In this document: positions 1 through 5,869 of the stretch, piece after piece
How the letters are laid out: every line of letters begins with the position of its first letter
Position numbering within the stretch: the first letter of the stretch is position 1
From: an uncultured Sulfurovum sp.
Lineage (GTDB): Bacteria; Campylobacterota; Campylobacteria; Campylobacterales; Sulfurovaceae
DNA: 6,149 nucleotides
Direction of reading: 5' to 3'
NCBI GenBank assembly: GCA_947311605.1
Contig: CAMZLC010000125.1
Location: forward strand, 1 to 6,149
Translations under genes and position numbers: made by a program
The notes under the pieces: model-generated
Seen by the model: only the letters and a program-made list of their open reading frames with translations
The model's database searches: none
Told to the model about the DNA's origin: nothing

Positions 1-324
1 GGCATTGGCGGCACCTATATCTCTATCGCCCAAAATGCCTCTTTTATCCGTGATATGTCGGCGGGTCAGGGCTATATCGCTCTGGCAGCCATGATCTTTG
101 GCAAATGGAGGCCCCTGCCTGCCATGTTTTCCTGCTTTCTCTTTGGTTTCCTGGATGCGCTGGCCATGCGCCTGCAGGGTGTATCCCTGCCCTATATCGG
201 AGAGATCCCTGTACAGCTCATCCAGGCATCACCCTATATATTGACAGTGGTCCTGCTCGCAGGATTCGTCGGTCGCGCCATCGCCCCCAAGGCAGACGGT
301 GTACCCTATGTGAAAGAGCGGTAG
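1..324 (+). CDS. ABC transporter permease, nucleoside/simple-sugar type (3' part)
   Basis: This is the C-terminal 107 residues of an inner-membrane permease; the reading frame is open from base 1, so the gene starts before the window. The segment 'GQGYIALAAMIFGKWRP' (residues about 22-38) is typical of the permease subunits that work with BMP/PnrA-type binding lipoproteins and an RbsA/YufO-like ATPase (BPD_transp_2 family). It is followed by hydrophobic stretches at about 39-57 and 77-93, fitting the last two membrane helices, and by a short charged tail ending KER. In this family the second permease normally ends close to here, so the stop at 322-324 looks natural. The substrate is most likely purine nucleosides or a related small molecule, by family analogy only. 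The gene is richer in G+C than the operon at 1652-5451. It converges on the cytochrome gene with a 10-bp gap and no visible terminator between them. Confidence 0.85.
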   Translation, partial: GIGGTYISIAQNASFIRDMSAGQGYIALAAMIFGKWRPLPAMFSCFLFGFLDALAMRLQGVSLPYIGEIPVQLIQASPYILTVVLLAGFVGRAIAPKADGVPYVKER

Positions 325-334
325 TAATGGAGGT

Positions 335-642
335 CTATTTTTTGCTGCCTTTTGTATCGTACCTGTAATGAACACTGTTTAGGTATGCCGCTACCTTCTC
401 CTGATCTTCCGGGAACCACCCGATATCAAAGTAATTATCGCAGCTGACTACCCATTTTTTGACCTGTTTCATGTTGCCTACTTTGGAGTGTGCCCCCTCC
501 TTTTTGATGGAGTTTGGATCAAACTTGGCATCCTGGAGGTGGCACTTTTGGCATTGTGCCTCGAGGTACAGAGCCTTCCCTCCTTCGGCGTACCGGAAAT
601 CAGTAGGCCAAATGGCAAGATGCACAATAATATCTGTTTCAT
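335..642 (-). pseudogene. Small secreted monohaem cytochrome c, frameshifted
   Basis: Two overlapping minus-strand frames together make one recognisable gene. The first starts with ATG at 642-640, preceded by an AAGGA ribosome site, and encodes a clear signal peptide, MKQILLCILPFGLLISG. After about 17 codons this frame turns into low-complexity nonsense. The other frame picks up at about 592 with YAEGGKALYLEAQ, then the haem-c attachment motif CQKCH (539-553) and a helical C-terminus containing GWFPEDQEKVAAYLN, ending at 335. The single Met of the mature part (in GNMKQ) is the candidate distal haem ligand. Restoring one base near 592-600 would join them into a protein of about 102 residues, a normal size for a periplasmic class I cytochrome that shuttles electrons. 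The haem-domain frame is open upstream to 724, but that extension runs through transposon-end sequence and lacks a signal peptide, so it would not be exported. Either the gene is broken or the base is a sequencing error. The element inserted about 58 bp upstream may also have altered its promoter. Confidence 0.72.
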
Positions 643-668
643 AGAGTATCCTTTTTGTCTCTTTGTAT

Positions 669-1472
669 TCATGATAGTATCGAATGGGGGTCCGAATGGG
701 GGTCAGGCGTTGAAAATACACCATTTTTCTTTATAATTTTTGAGATAAGTGAGCGAGAGACGCCAAGATGCTTGGCTATACTGGCTTGCGTATAGCCATC
801 TTTGAGTGCTAGAGAGATAGCATGGTCTCTCTCTTTTCCTCTAAAGTGTTGCCCCAGCGTTTTAGAAAAGGCTATAGATTTACTACCATCATCATTCAGT
901 ACCTTCTGCTTTTGTATCTCAGAGAGTATTTGTAACTCTTCGCTGTTTAGTTCTACACCTATCATCTCTTGGATGTTCTCATAGTCTAGCTCTTCAAGGA
1001 GTTTGGAATGCAGAGTACAGGGTGGTGGTGTTTGTCCGTTGGCTATGCGGGCTGCGAGTGTGTAGGGGTACTCTCCCACACGTGATGCCAGGCCAGCCTC
1101 TATGGGGTTGTGCTCTATGTAGCGTATGAGGGTGTAGTAGTAGGCTTCGGAGTTGATATACCTAGAGTAGAACCGCCCTTGCCAAAAGTGCCCAGAGCGT
1201 TTCTGCTTTTTGTTTGCATAGATGGCATAATTGGAATTGATATGTTTCATAAAAAGTGAGAGGTTTTCCCTGCTAGTCTCTACCAACAGATGAAAATGAT
1301 TTGACATCAGACAATAGTCATGCAACACCACCCCATAAGCTCTACATGCCTTACAAGCAATGCCCAAAAACACGTCATAGTCACTCACATCTACAAAGAT
1401 GTCACTGCGGTTCACCCCACGGTTAATGACATGATGGTAGCCTGCTAAGTCAATGCGTGGTCGTCTAGGCAT
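669..1472 (-). CDS. REP-associated-type (IS200-like, Y1/HUH) transposase
   Basis: A 267-residue single-strand DNA transposase of the Y1/HUH superfamily, in the REP-associated (RAYT) or Transposase_17-like branch. The start 'MPRRPRIDLAGYHHVINRGVN' is typical of the group. The metal-binding HUH motif is NHFHLL (H59 and H61), 'GHFWQGRFYS' lies at 94-103, and Y118 in 'IRYIEHNPIEAGL' is the expected nucleophilic tyrosine. Residues about 215-248 (YTQASIAKHLGVSRSLISKII) form a helix-turn-helix, an extra C-terminal DNA-binding domain found in longer members. The start at 1472 is supported by AAAGGA 7-11 bp upstream and by the -10 box at 1502-1507. The last residues, GVFSTPDPHSDPHSILS, are encoded by the left terminal inverted repeat and by flanking tandem-repeat DNA, so the stop codon lies outside the repeat. 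All key residues are present, so the enzyme may be active. It acts on the hairpin or inverted-repeat ends of its own element, by family analogy. Confidence 0.9.
   Translation of the reverse strand: MPRRPRIDLAGYHHVINRGVNRSDIFVDVSDYDVFLGIACKACRAYGVVLHDYCLMSNHFHLLVETSRENLSLFMKHINSNYAIYANKKQKRSGHFWQGRFYSRYINSEAYYYTLIRYIEHNPIEAGLASRVGEYPYTLAARIANGQTPPPCTLHSKLLEELDYENIQEMIGVELNSEELQILSEIQKQKVLNDDGSKSIAFSKTLGQHFRGKERDHAISLALKDGYTQASIAKHLGVSRSLISKIIKKNGVFSTPDPHSDPHSILS
681..704 (+). repeat. Two tandem copies of a 12-bp unit (cgaatgggggtc)
   Basis: Two exact head-to-tail copies at 681-692 and 693-704. The second runs into the first five bases of the left inverted repeat. Read on the minus strand in the transposase frame they encode the duplicated 'DPHS' of the C-terminal tail. 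They may be a local slippage duplication at the element border. Confidence 0.85.
700..723 (+). repeat. Left terminal inverted repeat (24 bp)
   Basis: A perfect reverse complement of 1519-1542; the match stops on both sides (bases 699 and 724 do not extend it). This copy is translated as part of the transposase C-terminus and also opens the upstream extension of the cytochrome haem-domain frame. Confidence 0.93.
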
Positions 1473-1493
1473 AATGCATCCTTTTGTGATTTG

Positions 1494-1510
1494 GTGGTAT
1501 GATTATACCA
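1494..1510 (-). promoter_or_regulatory. Hairpin containing the transposase -10 box
   Basis: On the plus strand TGGTAT (1495-1500) and ATACCA (1505-1510) form a perfect 6-bp stem around a 4-base loop. On the minus strand the same bases contain a consensus TATAAT (1507-1502), placed 29 bp before the transposase start and its AAAGGA ribosome site. The palindrome could be an operator, a transposase-bound hairpin, or both. No clear -35 box was identified. Confidence 0.5.
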
Positions 1511-1518
1511 TAAGCAGC

Positions 1519-1542
1519 TGGTGTATTTTCAACGCCTGACCC
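1519..1542 (-). repeat. Right terminal inverted repeat (24 bp)
   Basis: The partner of 700-723, upstream of the transposase gene. It partly overlaps a CAGCTG palindrome (1515-1520) at its inner edge and is followed outward by an A-rich run (1544-1551). Confidence 0.93.
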
Positions 1543-1651
1543 TTAAAAAAAATTGAATATTATAGCATTTATGGGGTCTAAAAGGACTTTTTGAGAAATT
1601 TATTTAGCTTAATTTGTGGGTTTTATTGGAATTTGCAAGTGGCTCTTAAAA

Positions 1652-3451
1652 TTATCTAACAACTCTAATAATCATTTTAACTATCGATATATTCTTTTGC
1701 TTGGGAAGCTGCTTTTTGAGATATGGCTTGTTTTTCGGAAAATACTTTGATGTTTTACATAGATATCGTAGTGCTGCATCGCTTACTTTGGCATATTTTG
1801 TATGTTCGCTGATCTTTATCATCTGTGAGACTGTCTCTTCGTCTGCCTCTTGCAAAGAGAGTGCCTCGATTGCTTCGGCTGTTATACCAGGGGACTCTGC
1901 CTTCGTGATTACTTGGCGTATCTTTTCCTTGGAAGCATCACTTTGTATCCTGCCCAGCCCATACAGTGCCAGTGACTTTATAGCCATATCTTGCGTCTCC
2001 AGCTTCTCCACAATCTCATCAAAATGGGCAGAGGCATTCGACTCCAGCTCTGCTTTAAAAGCTATGCGTCGCAATTCTTTGTCGTCTGGTTCATTTGCCC
2101 AATCAGACAAGCTCTCATCAATCAGATTTTTTGTTTCGCTATCAACATTCTGCCTCAGTGCCGAGAGGGCAAAAACCGCACTGCTGGAGAGTCTTGAGGA
2201 GTCCATATCGTCTCTTTTCTCAGCGATATGTATCAGTAGGTCTATTGACTGACGATCAGGGTGCTGCACTCCCCCCAATGCCACGATTACCCGCTCCTTG
2301 TTCAAAAAGGAGAGTTGCTCATTGCGATACAATTGCCTTAACAAAGCTATATTTTTGGGTGTATCCAGCAACTCCAGCACATGAATCAGCCCGGCTGAAA
2401 GCGATGGATCACTCTCTACCACGACAATAGCGGCTATTTTTTCTATTTTTTCAGGATAGACCTCAAGATATTTTTTTAACTCTATATAGTGTTGAAATTT
2501 ATTGCTCTCTTTGATCTTGTCAAGCAGAGAACCAAAGGTAACATGCTGTTTCTGAATATAAGATCTATATGCATCTCTTCTGGCTTCTTCCATCAAAGCA
2601 TTTTTAGCGGTTGGGGCTGGTATCCTCTTGTATGATTGCATCATTTCCGTTACCGAACGCTGCTCCCTCCATATCTGCAGACTGCCGTCAGGTGCATCCT
2701 CTCTTTTGACAAACGAAACTCTGGTCATGCTGTTGAAAATATGCCTACTGCCCTCTTTTGCTGCAATATTTTCATGACCCCTTAAAGAGTTGATCCATCC
2801 GTTCTCTTCCAAGGATATATTAAATTTTGACTTTTTTACCACATAGTCATGCCCTGATTCATTGATACGCAAATACTCCTCTTTGGATCTGAGTATCGTA
2901 TCACTCTCCCTTTTGTAGTGGACGCGACATTTTCCTATCGTATTGTTCTCCTCCAGACGATACTCTTCTTTGTCGGCAAGTATGACTTGAAGCATATCAT
3001 AGAGTCTCAGTACGCCTTTGATCTCTTTTTTGTCCTCTGGTGTACTATAAGATTTAAATGAGCCATCTTTTGATATTTTCAACAGGACCAGTGTACTGTA
3101 GAGCTTTTCAAATGCCCTTTCTAGGGTAGGGTTTCCAAACCCAATTGTGCATTTTGACAATTCCAACCCGACAATACTATAAGAGGGATGCACCTCAAAA
3201 ACCCTGACATTCATTATTGCCTTGAGGTCAATCATCTGATCTGTTGCAGAGATATTCGGTGAAAATACTACTTGATTGTGATAGACGACATCATACACCC
3301 TTCCCCACCCTTTTGTGAAATGAAATGTACTTTTATAATGTTTTTGTTTAGACCTGACTGCTTCTTCTGCTTGCATAGCATTTTTACTGAACTGTAAAAA
3401 AACTACCACGACAGCAGCAATACCTAAAACAAAAAGAAGTTTTCTGGACAT
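1652..3451 (-). CDS. Exported HEAT-repeat protein with a lipid-transfer (vitellogenin/MTP-like) N-terminal module
   Basis: A 599-residue protein I cannot match to a named bacterial family. Residues 5-20 are a hydrophobic signal peptide or anchor after MSRK, so it is exported or anchored in the inner membrane facing the periplasm. Residues about 40-275 look mainly beta. Within them come 'KDGSFKSYSTPEDK' (128-141), 'EIKGVLRLYDMLQVIL' (143-158) and 'TIGKCRVHYKRESDTI' (171-186). The same elements occur in the same order in the N-sheet of eukaryotic large lipid transfer proteins: a strand ending in 'G.v...y', 'NiKRGi..LlQ', then 'd..G.C.v.Y'. Residues about 300-575 are helical with HEAT-like pairs (for example LIHVLELLDTPKNIALLRQL, SLALYGLGRIQSDASKEKI), matching the helical domain that follows the N-sheet there. 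The large lipid-cavity sheets of those proteins are absent. The start lies 2 bp after the lipoprotein stop (TAGCCATG) with only a weak ribosome site, suggesting translational coupling. An ordinary HEAT-scaffold protein is the alternative. Confidence 0.85.
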   Translation of the reverse strand: MSRKLLFVLGIAAVVVVFLQFSKNAMQAEEAVRSKQKHYKSTFHFTKGWGRVYDVVYHNQVVFSPNISATDQMIDLKAIMNVRVFEVHPSYSIVGLELSKCTIGFGNPTLERAFEKLYSTLVLLKISKDGSFKSYSTPEDKKEIKGVLRLYDMLQVILADKEEYRLEENNTIGKCRVHYKRESDTILRSKEEYLRINESGHDYVVKKSKFNISLEENGWINSLRGHENIAAKEGSRHIFNSMTRVSFVKREDAPDGSLQIWREQRSVTEMMQSYKRIPAPTAKNALMEEARRDAYRSYIQKQHVTFGSLLDKIKESNKFQHYIELKKYLEVYPEKIEKIAAIVVVESDPSLSAGLIHVLELLDTPKNIALLRQLYRNEQLSFLNKERVIVALGGVQHPDRQSIDLLIHIAEKRDDMDSSRLSSSAVFALSALRQNVDSETKNLIDESLSDWANEPDDKELRRIAFKAELESNASAHFDEIVEKLETQDMAIKSLALYGLGRIQSDASKEKIRQVITKAESPGITAEAIEALSLQEADEETVSQMIKISEHTKYAKVSDAALRYLCKTSKYFPKNKPYLKKQLPKQKNISIVKMIIRVVR

Positions 3452-3453
3452 GG

Positions 3454-5451
3454 CTAATACAGCTTTGTTCTCACCAGAGGTTTTTCTATATCCAGCAGTG
3501 TGGTATCTATTTCAAAAGATTTCCAGTCGAAGAGATATTTATCCTTCTCCTTGTGCTCGATACCACATGGGTAGTGTGTGCGTTTTTTGTGATGCCTTGT
3601 GCAGCCGTGCCAATTCCATGCTACGCACCAGCGTATGGTTTTGGCACATATTTTAGGTTTGGTATATTTCGCAAAGAGATAGAATGAGCCGTTTGGGCCG
3701 ATGATGTGATTGTCTATGTTCAGGTTGGCTTTCCCGTCCAGGTACAAGCTCGTAGCATTGCCCTCGAGACTCAAAGCAAAGCCCGTATTGGCACTGAAAG
3801 TATCCTCAACAAAAGTAAAAGCCCCCTCAGCACCCGCCTCAAAACCATGCATTCCCACCCCGGCGGATGCGTAGCCATCTATCTTGGCAGAGATATCCAC
3901 ACTGCTTGACAGACCCATGATTCCCGTAACTCCAATGGAGGGCGTGTATCCAAACTCTCCCCCGGCACCCACCTCGAGATCAACAGGCACAATCGCTATC
4001 AAAAACTCTTCACTATATCCCTTGCTTTTTGCTATAGAGAATGGGGTCGTCAATGCTTTGGCAGCTTTTTTCACATCGATATGGGCATTGATCTTTTTGA
4101 GATTGATCGATGCGATCTTCTTCTTGAGATCCAAAGAAGCATTGACTGGAGGGATAACCAGATGCACTTTTTTCAACTCCTCTTTTGTAGTGTTCCAGCT
4201 TGAAGGGATATCTTTTATGCCATTCATGATATCTTTATATTCACTGACACTGCTTTTTATATTGTCTTTCATGTCCCTTAGATCCTGAAGGCTATAGCCC
4301 ATAAATGTCACTGAGCGTGTGATACCGGTATCATAAAAAGAGTCATATTGAAAATTCGCATCAACTCCTATATGGAAGAAATTGAATTGATTCCCCAAGA
4401 TATCCAAAAGTAGATCTCCATGCGCATAAGCATAGGCACTCTCTACCCCTATGGCTGTCCTTGCATCCAGCGTAAGCTTGGTTCCAAATTTCTTTTTGAT
4501 TTTTTTTAGGCTGTATTTTTTTTTAAAACTTAAAATATTACCTGAACTCTCCGTTAAATTGCTAGCATCATACAGTGATACAGGAGCGAAGCTTTTGTTG
4601 TTGTTCTCTTCTGCTTCTGTTAACAAGTCATCTCTATCCAGTTCCACTACCACTTTGGCAGGATAGATATTGTTTTGGATTTTATCAACGATATCGTTGA
4701 CCCTGTTTGGGGGGATTTTAAGCCTGAGCGAAAAATGGGTTGTATGGGTACTGAGCCTTGATATGATATATTTGTCTCCATATGTCCCGTCCGGCGAAAG
4801 CACAGACAGTTCTATACACTCTCCATCGATCTCAAGACATACATGGATAGATATATTTTCGGAAGCATAGTATTTGGAGTTGATACCTGTGGTCACATCG
4901 AATGTCCCATTCTTCTCTCTTGACAAAAGCAAAACATCATCGTCCACAGTAAAAGATTCTATCACTGGATCAGGAAGGGTATTTTGTCGATCAATACTGT
5001 AGATATCCTTCCCTACAAACACATCCCCGTTTCCAAAGGTCAGAGGATAGGTGCTTTTGGTGTCATCCAGCAGAGCCACCAGACGATAATCTCCTACCTT
5101 CAGCTCAAGAGGTATAGTCACAGTGGCATCATACTGGTCTTGACTGCTATTGAGGTCAAATCTTACAGCACCCAGATCATATTCTGTATCAGGAGCGATG
5201 TCAGAAGCATTATCCTCTGTATCAATCTCATCTTCAGGCACCAAGGAAAAAAATACCCCAACATTGTTTTTGCTTCCATTTACATCGATCAGGCAGTGCA
5301 CAGTAATCGTGTCACCTGCTGCCAAGTCACTTTTATCTCCCAATGCAATACTGTCGACGATTACTGCTGTCTTATGCATACTTTCGCCACATGCCACAAG
5401 AATAAACATCAATACTATGCCAAATAGACCAAGGTTAAAACCTTTTTTCAC
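3454..5451 (-). CDS. Lipoprotein with two Ig/CARDB-like domains and a glycine-rich amphipathic-beta C-terminal half
   Basis: I chose the GTG at 5451-5449, giving 665 residues: GGGAGG lies 6 bp before it, inside the coding part that an upstream ATG (5469) would add. The protein then begins MKKGFNLGLFGIVLMFILVAC, a lipoprotein signal peptide with lipobox L18-V-A-C21. Gly at +2 suggests sorting to the outer membrane. Residues about 28-149 and 160-294 look like two Ig-fold domains; the second ends with 'LTEAEENNNK', a typical CARDB ending, and may hold a C205-C212 disulphide. A lysine-rich stretch (about 309-322) leads to a beta region (322-389), a helical/charged part (390-475) and a Gly/Ala/Ser-rich alternating-strand region (489-594). 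A segment with Cys 602, 609, 617 and 629 and a basic HHKKR follows, then a short beta tail. It is the first gene of an operon with the HEAT protein. The function is unknown; an envelope adhesive or lipid-contacting role is possible. Confidence 0.87.
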   Translation of the reverse strand: MKKGFNLGLFGIVLMFILVACGESMHKTAVIVDSIALGDKSDLAAGDTITVHCLIDVNGSKNNVGVFFSLVPEDEIDTEDNASDIAPDTEYDLGAVRFDLNSSQDQYDATVTIPLELKVGDYRLVALLDDTKSTYPLTFGNGDVFVGKDIYSIDRQNTLPDPVIESFTVDDDVLLLSREKNGTFDVTTGINSKYYASENISIHVCLEIDGECIELSVLSPDGTYGDKYIISRLSTHTTHFSLRLKIPPNRVNDIVDKIQNNIYPAKVVVELDRDDLLTEAEENNNKSFAPVSLYDASNLTESSGNILSFKKKYSLKKIKKKFGTKLTLDARTAIGVESAYAYAHGDLLLDILGNQFNFFHIGVDANFQYDSFYDTGITRSVTFMGYSLQDLRDMKDNIKSSVSEYKDIMNGIKDIPSSWNTTKEELKKVHLVIPPVNASLDLKKKIASINLKKINAHIDVKKAAKALTTPFSIAKSKGYSEEFLIAIVPVDLEVGAGGEFGYTPSIGVTGIMGLSSSVDISAKIDGYASAGVGMHGFEAGAEGAFTFVEDTFSANTGFALSLEGNATSLYLDGKANLNIDNHIIGPNGSFYLFAKYTKPKICAKTIRWCVAWNWHGCTRHHKKRTHYPCGIEHKEKDKYLFDWKSFEIDTTLLDIEKPLVRTKLY

Positions 5452-5457
5452 TTCACA

Positions 5458-5463
5458 CCTCCC
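5458..5463 (-). promoter_or_regulatory. Ribosome binding site that fixes the lipoprotein GTG start
   Basis: GGGAGG on the minus strand, 6 bases before GTG 5451-5449. The in-frame ATG at 5469 lies upstream of this site and has none of its own, and the extra residues MYGRCE would spoil a normal lipoprotein signal peptide. Confidence 0.8.
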
Positions 5464-5471
5464 ATACATTC

Positions 5472-5477
5472 ATTATA
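5472..5477 (-). promoter_or_regulatory. Probable -10 box of the lipoprotein/HEAT operon
   Basis: A consensus TATAAT on the minus strand, 9 bases before GGGAGG, which would give a very short leader. TTGACT at 5497-5492 is only 14 bases away, too close for a standard -35 box. The promoter may rely on the -10 box and AT-rich DNA. A second TATAAT (5502-5497) overlaps that site. Confidence 0.4.
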
Positions 5478-5581
5478 TTGCTTTATGGCTTAGTCAATTA
5501 TAAATGCTCAAAATATGATTTTTTAATTTAGGGTCTAGAAACTAAGTTCTAAATGCCTTTGAGCGAACTCAGCACTATTTA

Positions 5582-5600
5582 ATTACAATACACATGTAAT
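5582..5600. promoter_or_regulatory. Operator-like palindrome before the toxin-antitoxin pair
   Basis: ATTACA (5582-5587) and TGTAAT (5595-5600) form a perfect 6-bp inverted repeat with a 7-base spacer, ending 38 bp before the antitoxin start. TACAAT (5584-5589) inside it could be the -10 box, with TTGAGC (5559-5564) as a poorly spaced -35 (19 bp). Antitoxins with ribbon-helix-helix folds usually repress their own operon at such sites, so autoregulation is a reasonable inference. Two weaker inverted repeats lie further upstream: TAGAA/TTCTA at 5536-5551 and TGAG/CTCA at 5560-5571. Confidence 0.45.
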
Positions 5601-5638
5601 AAAACATATACTTTAAACTCAAACTCAAGGAGGTAGCT

Positions 5639-5869
5639 ATGACACAAGTCACTATTTATATAGCCAACGAACTAGAAAGTCAAGTAAAAGCAATGGCAAC
5701 TTCTCTTAATATTTCTATAGGTAAATTTATCTCTACAACTTTGGAGCAAAAAATGCAAAACGAATGGAGCCATAGCAGTCGTAAATTAGCAGGCTCATGG
5801 AATGATTTCCCCACACTTCAAGAGATACGAGACAGTGAGGGCAAAGACGTTCCAAGAGAAACATTCTAA
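5639..5869 (+). CDS. vapB: VapB-type antitoxin (ribbon-helix-helix-like)
   Basis: A 76-residue protein. Residues 1-45 (a short strand QVTIYI, then two helices, ELESQVKAMATSLN and SIGKFISTTLEQKM) fit a CopG/Arc-like ribbon-helix-helix DNA-binding domain. The C-terminal tail, with 'LAGSWNDFPTLQEIR' and 'GKDVPRE', resembles toxin-binding tails of VapB antitoxins, which thread into the PIN-domain active site. A strong AAGGAGG ribosome site (5627-5633) lies 5 bp before the ATG. The toxin gene starts at the very next base after its stop, the usual antitoxin-first order. The complex would neutralise the toxin and repress the operon. Confidence 0.85.
   Translation: MTQVTIYIANELESQVKAMATSLNISIGKFISTTLEQKMQNEWSHSSRKLAGSWNDFPTLQEIRDSEGKDVPRETF

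Larger units (their letters stand above)
700..1542 (-). mobile_element. Single-gene RAYT/IS200-like element with 24-bp inverted ends
   Basis: An element of about 843 bp defined by two perfect inverted copies of 'gggtcaggcgttgaaaatac' plus 'acca', at 700-723 and, as the complement, at 1519-1542. The transposase gene fills nearly all the space between them. No direct target duplication is visible outside the ends: 'cgaatggg' precedes the left copy, 'ttaaaaaa' follows the right one. This fits single-strand Y1 transposition, which does not duplicate its target. The element separates the cytochrome gene from the lipoprotein/HEAT operon, all reading on the same strand. The exact boundaries are inferred from the repeats and could lie a few bases further out. 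Confidence 0.75.

Noticed and set aside
335..724. The 129-residue minus-strand frame read as an intact gene
   Set aside because: Its N-terminal third is transposon-end DNA and out-of-frame signal-peptide sequence; only the part from about 592 downward is a real cytochrome domain.
1578..1595. Near-palindrome ctaaaaggactttttgag as a terminator of the operon
   Set aside because: The stem is almost only A-T, the loop is too small and no stable G-C hairpin forms. The rest of 1543-1651 shows no other terminator or gene.
1701..2252. A 183-codon plus-strand open frame inside the HEAT-protein gene
   Set aside because: It is rich in Ser and Cys as expected from the antisense of this gene, has no convincing ribosome site, and lies wholly inside a better supported gene.
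5467..5469. ATG as the lipoprotein start
   Set aside because: The GGGAGG ribosome site lies downstream of it, 6 bp before the in-frame GTG at 5451, and that start gives a standard lipoprotein signal peptide.
3884..5503. Several plus-strand open frames antisense to the lipoprotein gene
   Set aside because: All are contained in or opposite a gene with a clear signal peptide, lipobox and domain structure; their compositions look like shadows.
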